From the NCBI RefSeq assembly GCF_000013345.1, contig NC_007777.1, forward strand, positions 3,658,001-3,722,000: a DNA stretch of 64,000 nt. Reading direction: 5' to 3'. The position numbers were made by a program, and so were the translations under genes. Origin of the DNA: Frankia casuarinae. Its GTDB lineage: Bacteria; Actinomycetota; Actinomycetes; Frankiales; Frankiaceae. Shown here in pieces: positions 27,741-38,674 of this stretch (position 1 is the first letter of the stretch; every line of letters starts with the position of its first letter). A model generated the notes under the pieces. It worked only from the letters and a program-made list of their open reading frames with translations. It did not search any database and had not been told where the DNA came from.

Positions 27741-28904
27741 ATGACCACCGTTGGCGCATCCCACTCCCACACCGGCCGCTCCCCCGCCGGGGCGTCCCCC
27801 GCCGGGGCTCTCCCGACCGCCGGGACGAGCTGGCCGGAGCTGATAGGAGCATTGCTAGCGGGCGAGTCCCTGGACTCCGCGCGCACCGCCTGGGCGATGC
27901 AGCAGATCATGGCGGGGGTCGCCTCGCCCGCGCAGGTGGCCGGGTTCGCGGTGGCGCTGCGGTCCAAAGGGGAGACGCCGGAGGAGATCGCCGGCCTGGT
28001 AGAGGCCATGCTGGCCAGTGCCACGCCCCTGAGCCTGTCCGAGCGGGTACGGGCCCGCGCCGTGGACACCTGCGGGACCGGTGGCGACCGTTCCCACACC
28101 GTGAACCTGTCGACGATGGCCGCGCTGGTCGTTGCCGGCGCGGGTGTGCCGGTGGTCAAGCACGGAAACCGGGCCGCGTCGTCATCCTGCGGCTCGGCGG
28201 ACCTGCTCGCGGAGCTCGGTGTCGTGGTCGACCTGTCGCCGTCCGGCGTCGAGGCGTGCCTGGCTACGGCCGGCATCGCCTTCTGCTTCGCCCAGGTCTT
28301 CCACCCGGCGATGCGGCACGTCGGCGGGGTCCGGCGCGAGATCGGCGTGCCCACCGCGTTCAACATCCTCGGGCCGCTGAGCAACCCGGCCCGCCCCGGC
28401 GCGCAGGCAATCGGCGTCGCCGACGCGCGGCTCGCTCCCGTCGTCGCCGGGGTGCTGGCGGACCGGGGCACCCGGGCGCTGGTGTTCCGCGGCGACGACG
28501 GGCTCGACGAGCTCACCCCGGTGACGACGTCCGCCGTGTGGGTCGTCGCGGCCGGCGCCGGACAGCCGCGCCGCGAGCGGTTCGACCCCCGCGACGTCGG
28601 CATCCACGTCGCGGACCACGCCGCGCTGCGCGGCGCGGACGCCCGTTACAACGCCGCCGTCACCCGGTCGGTGCTCGCCGGTGAGCCCGGACCCGTCCGC
28701 GACGCGGTCCTGCTCGCCGCCGCCACCGCCCTGGTCGCCGCGGCCGGCCCCTCCGATGCCCCCGTCACCGAGCAGATCGCCGCCGCCCTGCCCCGGGCGG
28801 CCGAGGCGGTGGACTCCGGTGCCGCCCGGGCCGTCCTGGAGCGCTGGGTGACCGCGAGCCAGAGCGCCGCAGCGGTTGACGCGGCGGCGGCCACGGCTCT
28901 CTGA
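27741..28904 (+). CDS. trpD: anthranilate phosphoribosyltransferase
   Basis: A 387-residue enzyme of tryptophan synthesis that joins anthranilate to PRPP. The PRPP loop [17 protein letters not shown] is near residue 114, the anthranilate site [17 protein letters not shown] follows, and [29 protein letters not shown] is fully conserved. The first 30 residues are a Ser/Ala/Pro-rich extension. ATG 27741 has GAGGT just upstream. It is placed, as in other actinobacteria, between the oxidase gene groups rather than in a trp operon. The stop codon is part of a long hairpin shared with ctaF. Confidence 0.95.
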   Translation: MTTVGASHSHTGRSPAGASPAGALPTAGTSWPELIGALLAGESLDSARTAWAMQQIMAGVASPAQVAGFAVALRSKGETPEEIAGLVEAMLASATPLSLSERVRARAVDTCGTGGDRSHTVNLSTMAALVVAGAGVPVVKHGNRAASSSCGSADLLAELGVVVDLSPSGVEACLATAGIAFCFAQVFHPAMRHVGGVRREIGVPTAFNILGPLSNPARPGAQAIGVADARLAPVVAGVLADRGTRALVFRGDDGLDELTPVTTSAVWVVAAGAGQPRRERFDPRDVGIHVADHAALRGADARYNAAVTRSVLAGEPGPVRDAVLLAAATALVAAAGPSDAPVTEQIAAALPRAAEAVDSGAARAVLERWVTASQSAAAVDAAAATAL

Positions 28905-28959
28905 TCCCGCCCGGGTCGGGGCCCCCGAGGGAAGGGCGACCCCGACCCGGGCGGGATCA
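28902..28959. terminator. bidirectional terminator with 20-bp perfect stem, trpD/ctaF
   Basis: The arms at 28902-28921 and 28940-28959 are exact reverse complements (TGATCCCGCC... / ...GGCGGGATCA), with an 18-base loop. The left arm begins with the trpD TGA and the right arm ends with the ctaF stop, so both stop codons are in the stem. Confidence 0.85.
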
Positions 28960-29358
28960 GTCCTCGGGCACCGGCGGGTGCCAGAAGTTCTCGAAGACCA
29001 GGCAAGTCACGAACACCACGACCAGAAGCGCACCGAGAATGATCATCCAGACGCCGAAGACGAGGCCCATCGCCGCCGTCACCGAGCTGGCCCCGATGAA
29101 GAACGGATAGTAGCTGCCCGGGGTGAAGTGCCCGAGCTCCCCAGCCCCGTCGGCGACCTCCGCATCCGGCAGGTCCTGCGGGCGCATCCCGATCCGCCGG
29201 CCGGTGAAGATCAAGTATCCGCCGACGAGCAGGCCGAGCCCCGTGGTGAGGGTCAGCGCGGCCGTGCCGGTCGGGTCCTTCGACCAGAACCAGTACACCA
29301 GCGCGGCGGCCCCGGCGAAAACTCCGAAGAAGTTGAAGATGATGCCTTCCACCTTCAT
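28957..29358 (-). CDS. ctaF: cytochrome c oxidase subunit IV (actinobacterial type)
   Basis: A 133-residue membrane protein with four predicted helices (IIFNFFGVFAGAAALVYWFWS, AALTLTTGLGLLVGGYLIFTG, and two C-terminal ones). The central LGHFTPGSYYPFFIGASS is the signature of actinobacterial subunit IV. It is the last gene of ctaC-ctaD-ctaF and starts 12 bp after ctaD. Confidence 0.93.
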   Translation of the reverse strand: MKVEGIIFNFFGVFAGAAALVYWFWSKDPTGTAALTLTTGLGLLVGGYLIFTGRRIGMRPQDLPDAEVADGAGELGHFTPGSYYPFFIGASSVTAAMGLVFGVWMIILGALLVVVFVTCLVFENFWHPPVPED

Positions 29359-29370
29359 GCCATGGCCGCC

Positions 29371-31053
29371 TTAACTGATCTCGGGAGTCGCGTGGTAGTC
29401 GATCCGGCCGATCGTGGCCGGATAGTGCAGGTCGAACGCCGGGCGTTCGGAGCGGATGCGCGGCAGCGTCCGGAAGTTGTGCCGCGGCGGGGGGCAGGAG
29501 GTCGCCCATTCCAGCGAGTTCCCGTAGCCCCAGGGGTCGTCGACGACGGCGAGTGGGCCCTTGCGGTAGGAGTGCCAGAGGTTGTAGATGAACGGCAGCG
29601 TCGAGAGGGCGAGCAGGAACGAACCCGCGGACGAGATCGTGTTCAGCGTGGTGAACCCGTCGTTCGGTCCGTAGTCGGCGTACCGGCGGGGCATACCCTG
29701 CACGCCGAGCCAGTGCTGCACCAGAAACGTCGTGTGGAAGCCGAGGAAGACCGTCCAGAAGTGGATCTTCCCGAGCCGGTCGTTCATCAGCCGGCCCGTG
29801 ACCTTCGGGAACCAGAAGTAGGTGCCCGCGTAGGCGGCGAACACCACGGTCCCGAAGATGACGTAGTGGAAGTGGGCGACGACGAAGTAGCTGTCGCTGA
29901 CGTGGAAGTCGATCGGCGGGCTGGCCAGCAGTACCCCGGTCAGACCACCGAACAGGAAGGTCACCAGGAAACCGACGCAGAACAGCATCGGCGTCTCGAA
30001 GGTGAGCTGCCCGCGCCACATCGTGCCGATCCAGTTGAAGAACTTCATCCCGGTCGGCACCGCGATGAGGAACGACAGGAAGGCGAAGAAGGGCAGCAGC
30101 ACCGCGCCGGTGACGAACATGTGGTGCGCCCACACCGCGACGGACAGGGCTCCGATGCCGATGGTGGCGAAGACCAGACCCTTGTAGCCGAACAGCGGCT
30201 TGCGGGAGAAGACCGGCAGGATCTCGCTGACGATGCCGAAGAACGGCAGGGCGAGGATGTAGACCTCGGGGTGGCCGAAGAACCAGAACAGGTGCTGCCA
30301 GAGCAGCGCGCCGCCGTTGGCGGCGTCGAACACGTGCGCGCCGAAGCGCCGGTCGGCCTCCAGGGCGAGCAGCGCCGCGGCGAGCACGGGGAAGGCAACC
30401 AGCACGAGGATCGAGGTCACCAGGAAGTTCCAGCAGAAGATCGGCAGCCGGAACATCGTCATGCCCGGGGCCCGCATCGTCAGGATCGTCGTGATCATGT
30501 TGACGGCGCCGAGGATGGTACCCAGACCGGACACCGTCAGTCCCACGATCCACAGGTCCGACCCGGCCCCCGGCGAGTACACCTCGTTATTCAGCGGCGA
30601 GTAGGCGAACCAGCCGAAGGACGCGGCGCCGTTCGGGGTCAGGAACCCGAGGATCACCGTCAGGCTGCCGAACAGGAAGAACCAGTAGGACAGCGCGTTC
30701 AGCCGCGGGAACGCCACGTCCGGCGCGCCGATCTGCAGCGGCACGAGGAAGTTCGCGAACGCGAACGCGATCGGGGTCGCGAACATGAGCAGCATCAGCG
30801 TGCCGTGCATCGTGAAAAACTGGTTGTACTGCTCGTTGGAGAAGTACTGCAGCCCCGGGCGGGCGAGTTCCGCCCGCATCATGATGGCCAGGACACCGGC
30901 GAAGAGGAAGAACCCGAACGACGTGACGAAGTACATGACGGCGATGTCCTTGTGGGACGTCGTCCGCAGATAGCCGAGCAGGTTCGTCCGCCGGGGGATG
31001 TGGGAGTCCGGGGAGTCGGCGTGGCCGACACCCGCTTCTTGTACGAGGGTCAC
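29371..31053 (-). CDS. ctaD: cytochrome c oxidase subunit I
   Basis: A 560-residue, 12-helix catalytic subunit of aa3 oxidase with haems a and a3 and CuB. The CuB/Tyr loop is [25 protein letters not shown] carries the paired CuB His, and [17 protein letters not shown] carries the a3 and a ligands. [13 protein letters not shown] lies near the end. GTG 31053 overlaps the ctaC stop (GTGA). An upstream in-frame extension overlapping ctaC is non-coding in character. Confidence 0.96.
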   Translation of the reverse strand: MTLVQEAGVGHADSPDSHIPRRTNLLGYLRTTSHKDIAVMYFVTSFGFFLFAGVLAIMMRAELARPGLQYFSNEQYNQFFTMHGTLMLLMFATPIAFAFANFLVPLQIGAPDVAFPRLNALSYWFFLFGSLTVILGFLTPNGAASFGWFAYSPLNNEVYSPGAGSDLWIVGLTVSGLGTILGAVNMITTILTMRAPGMTMFRLPIFCWNFLVTSILVLVAFPVLAAALLALEADRRFGAHVFDAANGGALLWQHLFWFFGHPEVYILALPFFGIVSEILPVFSRKPLFGYKGLVFATIGIGALSVAVWAHHMFVTGAVLLPFFAFLSFLIAVPTGMKFFNWIGTMWRGQLTFETPMLFCVGFLVTFLFGGLTGVLLASPPIDFHVSDSYFVVAHFHYVIFGTVVFAAYAGTYFWFPKVTGRLMNDRLGKIHFWTVFLGFHTTFLVQHWLGVQGMPRRYADYGPNDGFTTLNTISSAGSFLLALSTLPFIYNLWHSYRKGPLAVVDDPWGYGNSLEWATSCPPPRHNFRTLPRIRSERPAFDLHYPATIGRIDYHATPEIS

Positions 31054-32000
31054 TGTCCACTCCCGGTGGTTGCGGTGGTGGCGGCGGTCCCGGTCGTTGA
31101 CACGGCCGGCGCCGCCGAGATCGCCACGTTCTCCCGGTCCGCGATGAACGTGTCGTACTCGGCCTGCGGCACGACCTTCACGTAGAAGTTCATCCGGTCG
31201 TGGTCCGTCCCGCACAGTTCGGCGCATCGACCGATGAAGGTGCCGGTCTTCGTGATGGTCAGTTCAAACTGGTTCACCCGGCCGGGGATGACGTCCCGTT
31301 TGAACAGGAACTCCGGCACCCAGAACGAGTGGATGACGTCCGGCGAGCTCTCCACGAAACGGATCGAGCGGTTCTGCGGCAGCACGAGCACCGCCGGTTC
31401 ACCGGGGCGACCGGTGACCTCGATCGGGTTGGCACCCTGCCGGCCGGATCCGGTGTCGAGGTACTTGAACTGCCAGTTCCATCGGAAGGCGATCACGTCA
31501 ACGGTGACGTCTGGCTTCGGCGAGAGCTTGGTGACCTCGCTCTCGTCCCGGGCCGTGTAGAAGAACAGCCCGGCCACGATCACCACCGGCACGACGGTGT
31601 AGAGAACCTCGACTGGCAGGTTGTAGCGCACCTGGCGGGGAAGCACGTCGCTGCGTTTCCGGAAGGCGATGATCGCGTAAAAGATCATTCCCCAGACGAG
31701 CACACCGACGGCGAGCGCGGCGATCGCCGAACCCTGCCAGATGTTGAGAAGGCGCGGCGTCTGGTTCGTCACGCCCCTGGGATAGCCGAATGTAGGCCTG
31801 TCGCAGGCGGTCGCCATGATCCCCACGACAGCGAGCACGGCACCGAGACGCAGGACACGCCGAAGCGGCCGGATGTGCCGCGTCCCGTGCACGCCGACCG
31901 CGGACACCGCAGCTGCGCGTGTGTCGGAGTCAGCCGGTGTCGTCGGCGTGTCCTCGACATCCGCGAGCGACGGCCGGGTCCGACCGAAGGATCTCCTCAC
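31050..32000 (-). CDS. ctaC: cytochrome c oxidase subunit II
   Basis: A 316-residue lipoprotein-type subunit carrying the CuA centre. The signal [17 protein letters not shown] ends in a lipobox Cys. Two helices follow ([22 protein letters not shown] and [12 protein letters not shown]). The CuA domain has [10 protein letters not shown] and [14 protein letters not shown], with all Cys, His, Glu and Met ligands present. GTG 32000 is preferred because GGGAGG lies at good spacing upstream; a frame open to 32129 would add 43 Arg-rich residues without homology. It is the first gene of the ctaCDF operon. Confidence 0.94.
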   Translation of the reverse strand: MRRSFGRTRPSLADVEDTPTTPADSDTRAAAVSAVGVHGTRHIRPLRRVLRLGAVLAVVGIMATACDRPTFGYPRGVTNQTPRLLNIWQGSAIAALAVGVLVWGMIFYAIIAFRKRSDVLPRQVRYNLPVEVLYTVVPVVIVAGLFFYTARDESEVTKLSPKPDVTVDVIAFRWNWQFKYLDTGSGRQGANPIEVTGRPGEPAVLVLPQNRSIRFVESSPDVIHSFWVPEFLFKRDVIPGRVNQFELTITKTGTFIGRCAELCGTDHDRMNFYVKVVPQAEYDTFIADRENVAISAAPAVSTTGTAATTATTGSGQ

Positions 32001-32246
32001 CAGGTCCTGCCTCCCACGACGAGCGGGCCGCGGCCGCGGGGCGGACAGCGTTCGTCCCCGCGCGCGAGACCCCCTGGAAACGCCATGTCGCCCCGCCGAT
32101 CCAACCGGACGACATGCTGTCTTCGACACGCTGTAGATGGTGCGGCAGCAGCGTATCTCAGCAGCCGCGAACCTTCTCGCCTAAGGCCCCCGTCAGCGCC
32201 TGTGACGCACGCCCCTCCCGGCCGTTCACGGCGTACCGTTTCACAG

Positions 32247-33395
32247 GTGCCGGCCTATCTCGACCACGCGTCGACCACGCCGCTGCACCCTGCCGCGCGC
32301 GAGGCTCTGCTAATGGCTCTTCAGGATGGTTGGGCCGACCCGGCACGGTTGTATCGGGAGGGCCGCCGGGCGCGCATGCTGCTCGACGCGGCCCGCGAGA
32401 CCGTCGCGGGCGTGCTCGGGGCCCGGCCGGACGAGATCAGTTTTCCCGCGAGCGGGTCGGCGGCGGCGCATCTGGCCCTGTTGGGCACGGCGGCGGCCCG
32501 GCGGCGTGCGGGTGACGTCGTCATGGTCAGCGCGGTCGAGCACTCCAGCGTCCTGCACGCCGCGCAGCGGCACGAACAGGCCGGTGGACGGGTCGTCAGG
32601 ATTGGTGTGGATCATCTCGGCCGGGTCGACCCCGCCGACTTCACCCCCGTCGCCGGTACCGCCGTCGCCAGCCTCCAGCACGCCAACCACGAGGTCGGGA
32701 CCATCCAGCCGGTCGCCGAGGTCGCCGAACGGATGCGCGCCGCCGGGGTGCCGCTGCACACCGACGCCGCCGTGACAGTCGGCCACATCCCCGTCGACCT
32801 GGCCGACCTCGGGGTGGATCTGCTCACCGCGAGTGCCCACAAGTTCGGCGGACCACCCGGGGTGGGCGTTCTCGCGGTGCGCACCGGGACCCGCTGGCGC
32901 AGTCCCGGTCCCGTTGACGAGCGGGAGGGCGGTCGGGTTGCGGGCTATCCGAACGTCCCCGCCGTCGTCGCCGCAGCCATGGCGCTGAGCGCCCGGGCGG
33001 GTGAACTCGCCGCGGAGGCGCCCCGGCTCGCCGGCTACGTGGCCGAACTGCGCCGCCGGCTGCCCGAACTCGTCAACGGCGTGGAACTACTCGGCGATCC
33101 GGACCGGGCGGCGACGGTTCCGCACATCAGCGCGTTCTCCTGCCTCTACGTCGAGGGCGAGGCGCTGCTGACCGAGCTCGACCGGACCGGAATCGCCGTG
33201 AGCTCCGGGTCGAGCTGCACATCCGACACCCTGATCCCGAGCCATGTCCTGGTCGCCATGGGCGCGTTGACGCACGGCAACCTGCGGATATCCTTTGGCC
33301 GCGAGTCGACCCAGGCCGATCTCGACGCCCTGCTGACGGCGCTGCCCGCAGCCGTACGCGCCGTGCGGGACCGGCTGGGCGCCGCCGGGCTTTGA
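32247..33395 (+). CDS. cysteine desulfurase, NifS/IscS type
   Basis: A 382-residue PLP enzyme releasing sulfane sulfur from cysteine. It starts YLDHASTTPLHPAAREAL, the family N-terminus. SAVEHSSVLHAA holds the PLP-stacking His, ASAHKFGGPPGVG the Schiff-base Lys, and SSGSSCTSDT the catalytic Cys loop. GTG 32247 opens directly into the conserved VPAYLDH. It is followed after 13 bp by a TusA-like protein, so sulfur relay to tRNA, molybdopterin or another acceptor is likely. The flanking iron-sulfur and respiratory genes also fit a role in cluster supply. Confidence 0.93.
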   Translation: MPAYLDHASTTPLHPAAREALLMALQDGWADPARLYREGRRARMLLDAARETVAGVLGARPDEISFPASGSAAAHLALLGTAAARRRAGDVVMVSAVEHSSVLHAAQRHEQAGGRVVRIGVDHLGRVDPADFTPVAGTAVASLQHANHEVGTIQPVAEVAERMRAAGVPLHTDAAVTVGHIPVDLADLGVDLLTASAHKFGGPPGVGVLAVRTGTRWRSPGPVDEREGGRVAGYPNVPAVVAAAMALSARAGELAAEAPRLAGYVAELRRRLPELVNGVELLGDPDRAATVPHISAFSCLYVEGEALLTELDRTGIAVSSGSSCTSDTLIPSHVLVAMGALTHGNLRISFGRESTQADLDALLTALPAAVRAVRDRLGAAGL

Positions 33396-33408
33396 TGCCG
33401 ACAATCCG

Positions 33409-33645
33409 ATGACGGAACAGCCGCACACGGTCGACTCGCGGGGACGACGCTGCCCGTTGCCGATCATCGATCTGGCCCGCGCCTTCGGCGGGATTCCGGT
33501 GACCGGCACCATCACGCTCTGGGCCGACGACCCCGCCGCCGGCGCGGACGTCGTGGCCTGGTGCCGGCTGCGGGGTCAGGAGCTGGTGGACGTCTCCCCG
33601 CTTCCGGAAGGCGGGGAGGCGTTCGTCATCCGGCGGCTTGTATAA
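33409..33645 (+). CDS. TusA-family sulfur carrier
   Basis: A 78-residue protein, VDSRGRRCPLPIIDLARA, with the catalytic CPxP motif (Cys near residue 15). The small ferredoxin-like fold ends GEAFVIRRLV. It accepts persulfide from a cysteine desulfurase and passes it on. Position 13 bp after the desulfurase gene supports direct pairing. Confidence 0.93.
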   Translation: MTEQPHTVDSRGRRCPLPIIDLARAFGGIPVTGTITLWADDPAAGADVVAWCRLRGQELVDVSPLPEGGEAFVIRRLV

Positions 33646-33653
33646 CCCGCCGG
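33630..33653. terminator. weak hairpin between tusA-like and pfkB-like genes
   Basis: CCGGCGG and CCGCCGG form a 7-bp stem around the tusA-like stop codon, with a 10-base AT-rich loop, between convergent genes. Confidence 0.4.
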
Positions 33654-33654
33654 C

Positions 33655-34951
<1,297 letters not shown>

Positions 34952-35314
34952 TCAGTGGAACGAGTCGCCGCAGGCGCAGGAACCCTGGGCATTCGGGTTA
35001 TCGATAGTGAAACCCTGCTTCTCGATCGTGTCGACGAAGTCGATCGTCGCCCCGCCGAGGTACGGGGCACTCATCCGGTCCACCGCCACCTTGACACCGG
35101 AGAAATCGATGACGGTGTCGCCGTCGAGGGACCGCTCGTCAAAGAACAGCTGGTAGCGCATGCCCGAGCAGCCTCCGGGCTGCACCGCGATACGCAGCTT
35201 GAGGTCATCCCGACCCTCCTGCTCGAGCAGGGTCTTCACCTTGCCTGCGGCGGTGTCGGTGAGGACGACGCTCGAGGACTGCGTCGCGGGTGCCGTGGTG
35301 TCCTGAACGGTCAT
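34952..35314 (-). CDS. erpA: A-type iron-sulfur carrier (ErpA/IscA/HesB family)
   Basis: A 120-residue protein that delivers Fe-S clusters. The three ligand Cys are in GGCSGMRY (C49) and GSCACG (C113 and C115). AAGKVKTLLEQEGRDDLKLRIAVQPGG and DPYLGG-like SAPYLGGATIDFVDTI are typical. The first 15 residues are a variable Ser/Thr extension. ATG 35314 has GGAGTAG at good spacing. It is divergent from nadA, whose product needs a 4Fe-4S cluster, and lies near the respiratory Rieske gene. Confidence 0.94.
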   Translation of the reverse strand: MTVQDTTAPATQSSSVVLTDTAAGKVKTLLEQEGRDDLKLRIAVQPGGCSGMRYQLFFDERSLDGDTVIDFSGVKVAVDRMSAPYLGGATIDFVDTIEKQGFTIDNPNAQGSCACGDSFH

Positions 35315-35725
35315 AGGGACTACTCCTGCCCTTGGTGGACGTGCCTGGCAAGCCAGGCCACTAGTTCCGGTTGACTTGTACGCAGGGCGCCGCCGACCAT
35401 CCGGCGCACACCCCCCGGGCACGGCACTGCCACTGTGCCGACATCCATGCCCAACACCGTCGGCCGGGATCCGCTTCCTATGGTAGCGACGTCGGCGCGG
35501 GCCAACCACGTCGAGATCCCGACCATGCCTGGAGACGGTGGTCACTCCCGTTCACGTTAGTGACCTTCGTCTGGCCGCCAGCTGACCACGAAGAGCTCGG
35601 CATACGATGGCGCCGGGAGTTAGAGTCTCATCGACCATTCGTGGACGGGTCCGGCGGGATCGTTCGGTCGGCCGCCGCGGACGACGAGGCGGCCAGGCCG
35701 AGGGCCGGTCGACCGGAGGAGCGCC
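35315..35725. other. 411-bp divergent intergenic region, erpA/nadA
   Basis: Presumed divergent promoters. A TACGAT hexamer near 35604 could be a -10 element for nadA, but no matching -35 was found. No gene and no NAD-type regulator site were recognised. Confidence 0.4.
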
Positions 35726-36949
35726 ATGACCACCAACCCGACCCTGCGGCGCGGCCCCATCCCTGCTCGCGACCCGGCCCTCGGCCGGGTCGGTGTGACT
35801 CCATCACCGCTGGCCCTGCTGCTACTCGGCCGCCAGGCCGACCCGGCCAGCGAGCGTGGCGTGGACTGTCCGGGTGAACTCCCCCCGGCGGCCGATCCGG
35901 CCCTCACAGCCCGCGCCGCGGCGGCGAAGCGGGCGCTGGGTGATCGGGCGTTCATCCTCGGGCACCACTACCAGCGCGACGAGGTCATCGCCTTCGCCGA
36001 CGTGACCGGCGACTCGTTCAAGCTGGCCCAGCAGGCCGCCGCGCGGCCGCAGGCCGAGGCGATCGTCTTCTGCGGCGTGCACTTCATGGCGGAAAGCGCC
36101 GACATCCTCACCGGCGCGCACCAGCAGGTGATCCTGCCGGACCTCGCCGCCGGCTGCTCGATGGCGGACATGGCCACCGCCGAGCAGGTCGAGCAGGCCT
36201 GGGACGATCTGCTCGATGCGGGAGTCGCCGCCGATACCGTTCCGGTGAGCTACATGAACTCCTCGGCCGCGATCAAGGCGTTCACCGGGCGCCACGACGG
36301 GACGATCTGCACCTCGTCGAACGCCAGGCGCGCGCTGGAGTGGGCCTTCGGCGAGCGCGGGGGTGCCCGGGTGCTTTTCCTGCCGGACCAGCACCTCGGC
36401 CGCAACACCGCCATCGGTGAACTGGGGACAAGCGAGCAGGACTGCGTCGTTTACGACCCCCGCAAGCCCTCGGGAGGACTGACCCGCCGGCAACTGCGCG
36501 CGGCGAAGATGATCCTCTGGCGGGGTCACTGCTCGGTGCACGGCCGGTTCACCCGCGACAGCGTCGACGAGGTCCGCCGCCGGATCCCCGGGGTGACGGT
36601 GCTCGCCCACCCCGAGTGCCGGCGGGAGGTCGTCACCGCGGCCGACCTCGTCGGCTCGACCGAGTACATCATCTCGGTCGTCGCTGCCGCTCCCGCCGGA
36701 TCGGCGTTCGCGATCGGTACCGAGCTGAACCTGGTGCAGCGGCTGGCGACGAGGCACCCTGACAAGACCATCGTCTTCCTGGACCGTACGGTGTGTTTCT
36801 GCTCCACCATGAACCGGATCGACATGCCCCACCTCGTGTGGGCGCTGGAGTCCCTCGTACGGGGTGAGACGGTGAACCGCATCACCGTCGACCCGGACGT
36901 GGCCACCTATGCCCGGAAGGCTCTCGACCAGATGTTGGCGCTGCCCTGA
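35726..36949 (+). CDS. nadA: quinolinate synthase A
   Basis: A 407-residue 4Fe-4S enzyme that condenses iminoaspartate with dihydroxyacetone phosphate in NAD synthesis. FILGHHYQRDEVIAFADVTGDSF is the substrate-binding start, FCGVHFMAE carries the first cluster Cys, CSMADMA is conserved, CSVHGRFT carries the second, and CFCSTMNRID the third. The first 65 residues are a less conserved extension typical of long actinobacterial NadA. No nadB or nadC is in the window. Stop and the next start share one base (TGATG). Confidence 0.95.
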   Translation: MTTNPTLRRGPIPARDPALGRVGVTPSPLALLLLGRQADPASERGVDCPGELPPAADPALTARAAAAKRALGDRAFILGHHYQRDEVIAFADVTGDSFKLAQQAAARPQAEAIVFCGVHFMAESADILTGAHQQVILPDLAAGCSMADMATAEQVEQAWDDLLDAGVAADTVPVSYMNSSAAIKAFTGRHDGTICTSSNARRALEWAFGERGGARVLFLPDQHLGRNTAIGELGTSEQDCVVYDPRKPSGGLTRRQLRAAKMILWRGHCSVHGRFTRDSVDEVRRRIPGVTVLAHPECRREVVTAADLVGSTEYIISVVAAAPAGSAFAIGTELNLVQRLATRHPDKTIVFLDRTVCFCSTMNRIDMPHLVWALESLVRGETVNRITVDPDVATYARKALDQMLALP

Positions 36950-37578
36950 TGGCTCTGCTGAAACGACGCAACTCCGCCGGCCCCGATGCCGGCCCCGGCC
37001 CCGGGGACCCGATCGCCGAGCAGGTGGAGAGGGTCGAACAGGAGAAGGTCGCCGATCCGCGGCGCACGGCGGCCAAGGGCCGGCCCACGCCCCGCCGGGC
37101 GGAGGCGCGGGCCGCCCGTACGAAGCCCGGTGGTGCGCTCGGCGTCTCGGCGAACAAGCAGGAGGCGCGGGCCGCGCGACGCAGGCAGAGCCAGGAGTAC
37201 CGCGCGGCGATGATGTCCGGCGACGTCAGCCGGCTGCCAGCGCGTGAACGCGCGCCCGAGCGCGTACTGACCCGCGACTTCGTGGACACGCGGATCAACG
37301 TCGGATCGTTCTTCTTGCCGATCGCCGTCGTCTACTTCGTCGGCGGACTGGTCCCGAACGCATCGATCAGGCTGGCCGCGACCCTGCTGATGCTGCTCGG
37401 GATCGTCGCGGTCGTCATCGACTCGATCCTGCTCTCCTGGCAGGTGAGCCGGCGCGTCGCGGAGAAGTACCCGGACTCCCGGGTGCGGGTGCGGGCCTAC
37501 GCCGCGCAGCGCGCGCTACTGCCGCGGCGCTGGCGACTCCCCCGCCCGCGGGTCTCCCGCTCCGACCCGCGCCCCTGA
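36949..37578 (+). CDS. DUF3043 membrane protein
   Basis: A 209-residue protein. The N-terminal half is highly charged and basic (GRPTPRRAEARAARTK, ARAARRRQSQEYRAAMMSGD). Then RDFVDTRINVGSFFLPIAVVYFVGG and a second helix (AATLLMLLGIVAVVIDSILL) mark DUF3043, an actinobacterial family of unknown role. The C-terminal tail is again basic. It is translationally coupled to nadA by a 1-nt overlap. Confidence 0.88.
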   Translation: MALLKRRNSAGPDAGPGPGDPIAEQVERVEQEKVADPRRTAAKGRPTPRRAEARAARTKPGGALGVSANKQEARAARRRQSQEYRAAMMSGDVSRLPARERAPERVLTRDFVDTRINVGSFFLPIAVVYFVGGLVPNASIRLAATLLMLLGIVAVVIDSILLSWQVSRRVAEKYPDSRVRVRAYAAQRALLPRRWRLPRPRVSRSDPRP

Positions 37579-37611
37579 TCGACGGTCAGGGCCGACGGCT
37601 AAGGTCGTCAC

Positions 37612-38577
37612 GTGAAGCATCGACGTCTTGGGCGCAGCGGCCTGTCGGTCAGTGAGATCTCCTACGGCAACTGGATCACCCATGGTGACCAGATCGAGGC
37701 GGACGCGGCGACCGCCTGTGTGCGTGCCGCCCTCGACGAGGGCATCACCACATTCGACACCGCGGACGTCTACGCCGGTACCCGCGCCGAGAGCGTCCTG
37801 GGCGAAGCGCTGCAGGGCGTGCGCCGGGAGTCCTACGAGCTGTTCACCAAGGTCTACTGGCCCACCGGCCCGGGGGAGAACGACAAGGGCCTCGGTCGCA
37901 AGCACATCATCGAGTCCGCGCACGCCTCGCTGCGCCGTCTGCGCACCGACCATCTCGACCTCTACCAGGCACACCGGTACGACCCGACGGTGCCGATCGA
38001 AGAGACCCTGCGGGCCTTCGACGACCTCGTCCGCGCCGGCAAAGTGCTCTACGTCGGCGTGTCCGAGTGGAGCGCCGCGCAGATCAGCGACGCCGTCCGG
38101 CTGGCCAGCGAGCTGGGGCTGGACCGCATCATCTCCAACCAGCCGCAGTACTCGATGCTGTGGCGGACCATCGAGGCCGACATCGTGCCCGTCAGCCGGA
38201 AGGCCGGGATCTCCCAGATCGTCTGGTCGCCGATCGCCCAAGGCGTGCTCACCGGCAAGTACCCGCCCGGTCAGCCACCGCCGGCCGGCAGCCGGGCCAC
38301 CGGTGAAACCGGTTCCACCTTCATCTCCCGGCTGCTGCGCGACGACGTGCTGACCGCGGTGCAGGAGCTGCGGCCGATCGCCGCGGACGCCGGGCTGTCG
38401 ATGGCGCAGCTCGCCGTCGCCTGGGTGCTGCAGAACGACAACGTCGCCTCAGCGATCATCGGCGCGTCCCGGCCGGAGCAGGTACGGGAGAACGTCAAGG
38501 CTGCCGGCGTGACGCTCGACACGGCGCTGCTTGATCGGATCGACGACGTGCTCGCCGAGGTCGTCACCCGGGCCTGA
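37612..38577 (+). CDS. aldo/keto reductase (Kv-beta/YghZ-like)
   Basis: A 321-residue NADPH-dependent oxidoreductase. It begins MKHRRLGRSGLSVSEISYGNW. The catalytic Asp-Tyr pair is in TFDTADVYAGTRAE, the Lys in LFTKVYWP, and the His region in DLYQAHRYDP. NQPQYSMLWR and the C-terminal cofactor region AIIGASRPEQVRENV fit the potassium-channel beta-subunit branch. Substrate unknown. It follows DUF3043 by 33 bp, so it may be the third gene of the nadA transcript. Confidence 0.92.
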   Translation: MKHRRLGRSGLSVSEISYGNWITHGDQIEADAATACVRAALDEGITTFDTADVYAGTRAESVLGEALQGVRRESYELFTKVYWPTGPGENDKGLGRKHIIESAHASLRRLRTDHLDLYQAHRYDPTVPIEETLRAFDDLVRAGKVLYVGVSEWSAAQISDAVRLASELGLDRIISNQPQYSMLWRTIEADIVPVSRKAGISQIVWSPIAQGVLTGKYPPGQPPPAGSRATGETGSTFISRLLRDDVLTAVQELRPIAADAGLSMAQLAVAWVLQNDNVASAIIGASRPEQVRENVKAAGVTLDTALLDRIDDVLAEVVTRA

Positions 38578-38636
38578 CCCGGGCCTGCCTCCAGGCCTGG
38601 CCCCGGGCCCGCCGGCTACCCCGAACCGAATCAGAT

Positions 38637-38674
38637 CTGATCTGATCTGATCTGATCAGATCAGATCAGATCAG
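38637..38674. repeat. 38-bp perfect palindrome built of TCTGA/TCAGA pentamers
   Basis: Four TCTGA units are followed by TCAGA units. The 19-bp arms are exactly complementary with no loop, centred on TGATCA at 38653-38658. GATC occurs eight times in the cluster at exact 5-bp intervals from 38634. It lies between convergent aldo/keto reductase and TetR genes and overlaps the TetR stop codon. It could act as a terminator or a protein or methylation site. Confidence 0.92.

Noticed and set aside
28876-31185. Very long open frame antisense to ctaD and ctaF
   Set aside because: The translated protein is Glu/Arg/His-rich with no fold signature; the reverse strand encodes clear oxidase subunits.
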